Below are positions 58,391 through 64,000 of a DNA stretch of 64,000 nt, in pieces. Numbering within the stretch: the first letter of the stretch is position 1; each line of letters starts with the position of its first letter. This DNA comes from Juglans regia (lineage: Eukaryota; Streptophyta; Magnoliopsida; Fagales; Juglandaceae). The stretch lies in assembly GCF_001411555.2 (NCBI RefSeq), contig NC_049905.1, forward strand, positions 6,601,053 to 6,665,052. The letters are read 5' to 3'. Both the position numbers and the translations under genes were made by a program. The notes beneath the pieces were generated by a model. The model saw only the letters and a program-made list of their open reading frames with translations, was not told the DNA's origin and ran no database searches.

Positions 58391-61129
58391 AGAATTTCAG
58401 AATTTTGCACAACCCTAGTTTTATGTTCACATATTTTACAATTTTTTTCAAGAAAAAATAGTAGTCAGCTAGGTTTGAACATACGGACATATGGTTAGAA
58501 CCTCTATCAGCAAAAATGAATGAACCATGCATTTTATTTTGATGTTTTAAATTGGCACAAAGAGTAAAAAAAATGTCAATTTTTATAAAATTGAATTTAT
58601 TTTTAATTAATTTACATGATTATGATTTATTTTCTTTTAAATTATACAAGAAGGTCATGTTCTGAAGTTTTTAATCCAAATTCAGAGAGCAAAAAGAAAA
58701 AAACTGGGTAATAAAGCAGTAGTAAAGGAAGTGTAAAACAATCATTAGCATTATCCATGCTTTAAACCACATGACATCAACATATGGGTGATGAAATGCC
58801 TACAATAATCTTACAACTATTTTACAGCTAACTAGTATAATTGCGCTACTTTTTAAAAAAAAGTTATTAATTTTACATAATCAGCCTCTCTTTCAAATAG
58901 AGTTGTACAGTAATCATAAAATAGTTGTATCTTTATCATATTTCATACTTAACCCAAATTTTAAAGCAAAAAATATCTCACGTTTGACTAAACAAAATAT
59001 TTTAGCTTTGTTGTCGTGACTAACCGGATGTAACAATCATTGTTACAAGGCCAATGATTATTGTAAAGGATAATGGACAACATGGATGACAATACTTCCC
59101 CTCTAAAAATCTCCAAAGTTTGTTTTACCTTCCGCTGGAGAGCAATACTAGGGTGGAGGGAGGAGTTTCGACTCACTCTTCACCCTTACTCTCCAAAAAC
59201 TCTATTTTTCAACAGAGTTTTAACTTCAAACAGGTGATGGTGTAAAGACTCTCTTTGCACCATTGAATAAGTAGCTGCCACATAAGAGTTCCATGGAGAA
59301 AAATATATAACCGGCCTCACTCAATTAAAATACATCCCCTTCCCCTTAAACTCCCCGCGTACTAGGATCTTTTGTTTATCCCAACTCTCAATTTTTCTTT
59401 ATCCTATCTTTCCCTCTCTCTCATCAAAAGAAAAATTCCGGCCTCTCTCTCTCAAGCCAAACCTTCAACAATGGTCTATGCTCTCTCTCCCTCTTCAAGC
59501 CGCCTCAGTCTCTCTCCTTGAGCGGACAAAACACTCAAGCCCAAAGCTCTCTCTCGATCGTTCTCTGTCAGTCGGTTGATTTCTCTGTAACTAAACTTCA
59601 TATTTATTGAATCTAGTGTATTTTAGGGTGCAACATCCCCTTCCTTAGGGTTAGGAATGTCATGTACATGCGTAACCAAAGCGAAGCAAGAGACTTGCAT
59701 AATTTAATAAAAACATTGTTCATCCCAAAAGAAAACTTAATTTAAATCATTGTCTAAATCATAATCATATCCAAGTTCCCAAACCAACTAAATGAAAAAG
59801 AAATCATAAATATAGTCTAAGGTTCATTAGTCCACTCCTAAACTTGGCCTGCCTGCTCGTAATTCTCATTCTCCTCACTTGGGTGGTAAAAAAAAATGAA
59901 ATAAAACTAAAATGAGTCGAAGACTCAATAAGAATTCATCACAATATAAATATAATAAATAAAAGGCTTTCATAAAACTTTCATGCTGAAAGAATAAAAT
60001 TCACGTCATATCATGTTGATGCTCATGCTATGCATGACTGTTTTAATTTAACTAAATTAATTGTTTGATCTAATTTAATTGACTGATCTAACTGGCCCAC
60101 AAACTTAACCTGTGTGCAAAGTTGTGCACCGACCCCATATCTCGTTGCAGCAAGGAGAGCTATTGAGTAGTATTCTGGCATACTACGGTGGACCACGCTT
60201 GAGTCTGTGGCTTGCACATCCACCCTGAAGCTGAATTGAAAGGCCATCTGATTAATTAATCTGGTTTTATCTTGCACTTGAATTTAAGATAACTTACGTG
60301 TCTTATGCGACGAGAAATACATGATATACATAATAATATAGATAACTGTAAATTTATGAATCTGAACATGATGCTGAATGACATGATTGTGTGTTGTGCT
60401 GGGTGACATGCTTGCATGAGTGGTACATAAAAATGGTTGTCAAAAAACTGGTTCTAATAATAATTTATATAAGTTAAACTGTGATGATCCTAATTTATGA
60501 TCAAATTACTTACCTCTTTAGGCAGCTTTCATAACCTCAATTTGTAGTTCGTTACCTATACGAAGCACTAGTCATCACTAATTTTCTAGAAAAACGTGTC
60601 ATCGCATTCCACTAAATTAACCATAAGGAAAACAATTTAAATTATTTGGTTATGTACTCCTAATATTATATAATTATTTAAACACTAATATCATATTTAA
60701 TCTTCCAAGTATACTTAGTAGCATAATTTAAACTTAATCCAAATTTCTTAGACAAGTCACAGAAGTCTCACTTTATAATGTAGGTTTAATTGCGTTCAAA
60801 ATGATTAAGAAATAAAATCTGAAACCTCATAAAATACTGTTGTAATCTTATTTATAAAAATATTAATACTAAATGACATAATTTAACTCCTATGTATTTT
60901 TTGAAAAAAATAAGATTTCTGGACTAATTGTTTAAAATAATGTTTCTGTTATGACTTTAAACAAATTAACCCAACTTAAAAATAGTTGTGTTTGAACAAC
61001 TAAATCGGCCCAACATCAGAGCGCATCCCATCTAAAAAAACTTTTACGTGAAACTTAACAACATGTGTTTAAGGGTAGAATTGAAATTACACAACAATGA
61101 GGCTTCTAGAGGCTTTCTACGGAAGGTTA

Positions 61130-61592
61130 GGCCCCGTTTAGATGTTGAGGTGAGTTGAGTTCTTTATGAATAGTTGTGAGTTGATATGGTGGAGTGAGTT
61201 TTGTAGGATTCACCTAAAATGAGTTTGGATATTAAGATAAGTTTAGATGTATTTAAGGGAAGTTGAAAACATTTGTGGGTCCCACGTGTAAAAAGGTTGT
61301 GGGTCTCACGTGTAAAGAGGGTTTGAGTTGAGATGAGTTTAGTAATTTGAGAGTTGGGTGTTTGAATGTTAGATTCAGCCCCCGTTTGGATAGTAAGATG
61401 AGATGATATGGTTTTAGATAAAAGTTAAAAGTTGAATAAAATATTACTATAATATTATTTTTTAATATTATTATTGTTTTAAAATTTGAAAAATTTGAAA
61501 AAGTTTAATTGTTTATTATATTTTATATGAAAATTTAAGAAAGTTGTAATGATGAGATGAGTTGAGATAGTTTCTCAATCCAAACGGGGCCT
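61130..61592. mobile_element. Two adjacent Tourist-like MITEs
   Basis: The left one starts GGCCCCGTTTAGATGTTGAG (61130) and ends near 61378. The right one (61379-61592) starts CCCCCGTTTGGATAG and ends, inverted, AGGCCCCGTTTGGATTGAG, with the family blocks TTGTTTATTATATTT and GTAATGATGAGATGAG. GGCCCCGTTTGGAT ends are typical of plant Tourist-type MITEs. Confidence 0.7.
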
Positions 61593-61926
61593 AATTGATC
61601 TTAGTTCAGTCTAAATTCCAAATGCGGCCTAAATTGTATTGTTTGAAGGGCAATTTTATGATAAGCAAAACATGCGGGGGATTTTATTGTACCAAGCTAA
61701 AAATAAAATGAAGTCTGACTCACAATGCACAAAAGAATAAACTTAAGAAACAAAATACTTCAATAGAGAAGAAAATACCAAGCAATAGTAAGGAAATCAA
61801 GCTCATTGTGAGAGGAGGCAGATGCAACAAATTCGGTGAAGATCAACGACAGTGCAGCTGAAATGGGCTCTGATTATAGTAGAGTACATAGAGAGAAAAG
61901 GACCCACTATAGAGAATCAAAAGAAC

Positions 61927-61942
<16 letters not shown>

Positions 61943-61991
<49 letters not shown>
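61943..61991. repeat. GA microsatellite with adjoining TA run
   Basis: About 24 GA units at 61945-61991, preceded by a TA run (61929-61944). Confidence 0.95.
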
Positions 61992-61994
<3 letters not shown>

Positions 61995-62518
61995 AGTCAC
62001 TGAGGCTTACTGCCGTAGAAAAAGAATGTCGAGCACGGACAAATCTGAGTGGCCGGATAGACTACAATGGCAACAGAGTAAGCATATGACTTTTTGTGGC
62101 ACGGTGGAGGAGATATTAGGGGTGAGAAATTGTTTAGTGTTGTTTAAACTAACGGACTTAGAAAAGAGAGAAAAAGCTATGGAGATCACTAAAAAATATA
62201 AGGGTAGCAGAACTTACCGTAAGAAAATTTGCTTGGTTTTATGGAACGAAAATAGGGAATCAAGAAGATGAGTATTTGCCGCTCTGTTGAAATCACTGAG
62301 AATATGGAATATAGATTTAAGGATTCGGCTCTTACATTGTAACCATATCAAAATCAAGGAGATTGTCCGAGGAATTGAAACGGTAACAACAGCTGAAAAT
62401 CTGAAGGTTTTTAAGGAAATAAATTAAGAATTAAAATTAGTAATAATAATGGTACTAATAAAATAAAATTAAAAACAATTTAAAATCCTTAATTTAAAAT
62501 CGTGGTTGTTACATAAGG

Positions 62519-63941
62519 GCTGGTATATTTTATATATTTAGGGGTTAATATTGTGTATTTGTGCTCTTTTTGTCAACATAGACTTTTTGTGGCACTTACT
62601 TTTAATTTAGTTGTTGTGCAAACCTGGTCATGCAGCAGTGGAACTAGGAAAATTATGTAAATAATGCATGGATTTTTTTTTTTAGACCATATAGGTTTGT
62701 GTGTTATTAAATGTAATATTTTGCATGAGGTGGTTCACTTCAGATAAATTGGTAACTGCTAGAAAGATATTCAGGCCCTCAACAATGTTACATATAACCG
62801 TCTGGCATAATCCTTGGGTAACCGGCTGACGTCAGCCGATATATTTATTAAAGAAGAAGAAGAAGAAGAAGAAGAAAAGCAGACGAAATGGGAGGGAAGA
62901 ATTCAGATTTTCAATACAGCAATAAAAAACTGAAAACCAATCTCATTTGCTCTCTGCGTCGTCATTGTCTTTGGGTCTCCCGTTCATGAATCATAGCTCC
63001 GTATCCTCATTGCATCGTTTCTGTGTCTGTCATTGTTCGACCAGTTTTAAGCATTCTTTATTGTTCTGGATCCGTGAAGTTCATCCTGCTACCATTCTAC
63101 CCTCATTTTTTTTTTATCTAGATGACAACACCCACAAGGTCAACTTTTTCTCTTTTTTAAGTGGTTGGGAGCTTCCTGTTCCACTCCCTAAGTACAGTGC
63201 TTCTCAACTCTCTAATGCTTGTTATGAAAATTAACTTCAAGCAGAGTTTTAACTGCATTAAATTCTGGTTTGCTAGTATTCAATACTTTCTGAATAATTT
63301 TTTTTTTTCCTTATTCACTTTGCGACTATTATTTATGCAGGTAACTTGCCATTCACAGACCAAAATAATAAGAGAAAAATATAACTATTTAAACCTCCAT
63401 CAAGATATCTTCTCAAATCTCACATACCAAAATGTCTCCATCACATAATGTTACCTAAAGACCTTGATTCTGTGTTGCTAGCTTCGTGTGTGTGAGCTTC
63501 CTTCCGTTTCGTGATGGTCTCTGTCACTGGTTTCAGGAAGAGAGGGAGGTTGATGGTATTAGGGTTAGGGAGAAGGGGGGCACACAGAGAAGGGAGAAGG
63601 GAGAAGCTATAACCCCTTGAATTCATCTCACTAAAACGGTATGTTTTGACAAACTTGGTGAAACTCACCGTTTCACTAAGTCCCAGACTCCCACCTCCCT
63701 CATTTGAGAAACCGGACGTCGATTTTCTCTTCAATGAAACACACCGTATCATTAATATGAGTTGGCGGTTACATCTAGCATTTTTCTTGTATTATTGCAA
63801 AGATACCATCAATGTTTGGCATGTTCAGATGAAATATCCATTGTATCGCTGTTCCTTATAGATATCATTGGCGAATATTGAAACTTTCTTTGTTTTTAAA
63901 ATCGGTTGTTGACAAATTATTTTCTTTTTGTTTGCAACAAT
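62519..63941. other. Right-end intergenic region
   Basis: AGA microsatellite at 62853-62877, then a mixed region that could be a leader of a downstream gene. An acceptor-like TTTATGCAG is at about 63332. No protein recognised in the open frames 62947-63234, 63161-63448 or 63441-63752. Confidence 0.4.
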
Positions 63942-64000
63942 ATGGAAACTAGTGGTGCAAACAACATATCTAGTTCACAGTCTATAAGGGCAGAAGATGA
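63942..64000 (+). CDS. Possible start of a coding sequence, cut by the window end
   Basis: ATG at 63942 opens a frame METSGANNISSSQSIRAED that stays open to the last base. Ser/Asn-rich starts of this kind precede BED-finger domains in plant hAT transposase-like proteins, but only 19 codons are visible, so the product is unknown. Confidence 0.3.
   Translation, partial: METSGANNISSSQSIRAED

Larger units (their letters stand above)
55341..59623. other. Intergenic; inverted repeat and palindromes, no gene seen
   Basis: No recognised coding region. The frame at 56814-57119 (minus, 101 codons) and others are of unknown meaning. Contains the inverted repeat 56118-56718, palindromes at 58145-58183 and 58206-58231, CA/TA microsatellites at 56470-56510 and CT-rich parts near 59420-59580. 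Confidence 0.45.
59624..62518 (-). mobile_element. Possible long solo LTR (2.9 kb), gypsy-like, with nested MITEs
   Basis: Read on the minus strand it would start TGTAACAACCACG (at 62513) and end GGGGATGTTGCA (at 59629), i.e. TG...CA ends as in many Ty3/gypsy LTRs. Flanks TAGGG (59624-59628) and TAAGG (62514-62518) match at 4 of 5 bases. No internal gag/pol is present, so it would be a solo LTR. MITEs at 61130-61592 and a GA microsatellite lie inside. The boundaries rest on the ends alone. Confidence 0.45.

Noticed and set aside
1..64000. CRISPR arrays, bacterial operons, tRNA or rRNA genes
   Set aside because: No regularly spaced repeat-spacer array, no tRNA cloverleaf boxes in correct order and no rRNA sequence was recognised. 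tRNA-like matches are only retrotransposon primer-binding sites. The genome is a plant nuclear one.

Overview
This is a eukaryotic nuclear window from an AT-rich flowering-plant genome. It has GT-AG introns, plant-type ribosomal, Ran-binding and clathrin genes, and dense copia, LINE and MITE insertions. A woody eudicot is likely. The high-copy MITE family with a GATGAGATGAGA core would fit Fagales, but that is inference and not shown by the sequence.

Only three ordinary host genes are well supported. (1) RPL41 (eL41) at 12868-13047, plus strand, encodes 25 aa from two exons under a TATA box and TGGGCC-type elements. (2) A RanBP1 homologue lies at 29313-31303, minus strand, with 4 exons and 220 aa. 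(3) A complete clathrin heavy chain gene lies at 32521-44247, minus strand, with 30 exons and 1705 aa. RanBP1 and clathrin are transcribed in the same direction about 1.2 kb apart. The clathrin gene has one GC-AG intron, a solo LTR in intron 15 and a foldback element in intron 14.

Most of the rest is mobile DNA. 2.2-6.9 kb: MITEs, a dispersed repeat, and a decayed copia LTR plus gag carrying a hAT-like MITE. 6884-12034: a nearly intact, young copia element (minus strand; LTRs differ at one base) whose gag and pol frames part at a CA microsatellite. 15.5-17.3 kb: MITE, second copy of the dispersed repeat, and a LINE 3' end. 17714-26291: an 8.58-kb terminal-inverted-repeat element with a perfect 8-bp target duplication. 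It holds two converging genes, a GRF-zinc-finger/coiled-coil/membrane protein (plus) and a FAR1/FRS-type MULE transposase-like gene (minus, 7 exons); both look broken. 27673-28570: a recent 450-bp tandem duplication. 44615-46861: a gag-only LTR element (TR-GAG type). 48425-55340: a decayed L1-type LINE with a nested Harbinger-like MITE and a duplicated RNase H region. 59629-62513: a possible 2.9-kb solo LTR containing MITEs. The right edge may hold the start of a further coding sequence.

The most unusual object is the 8.58-kb two-gene element. Its structure, the phase-0 duplicated exons of its transposase-like gene, and the MITE that later landed in that gene's main exon are described separately.
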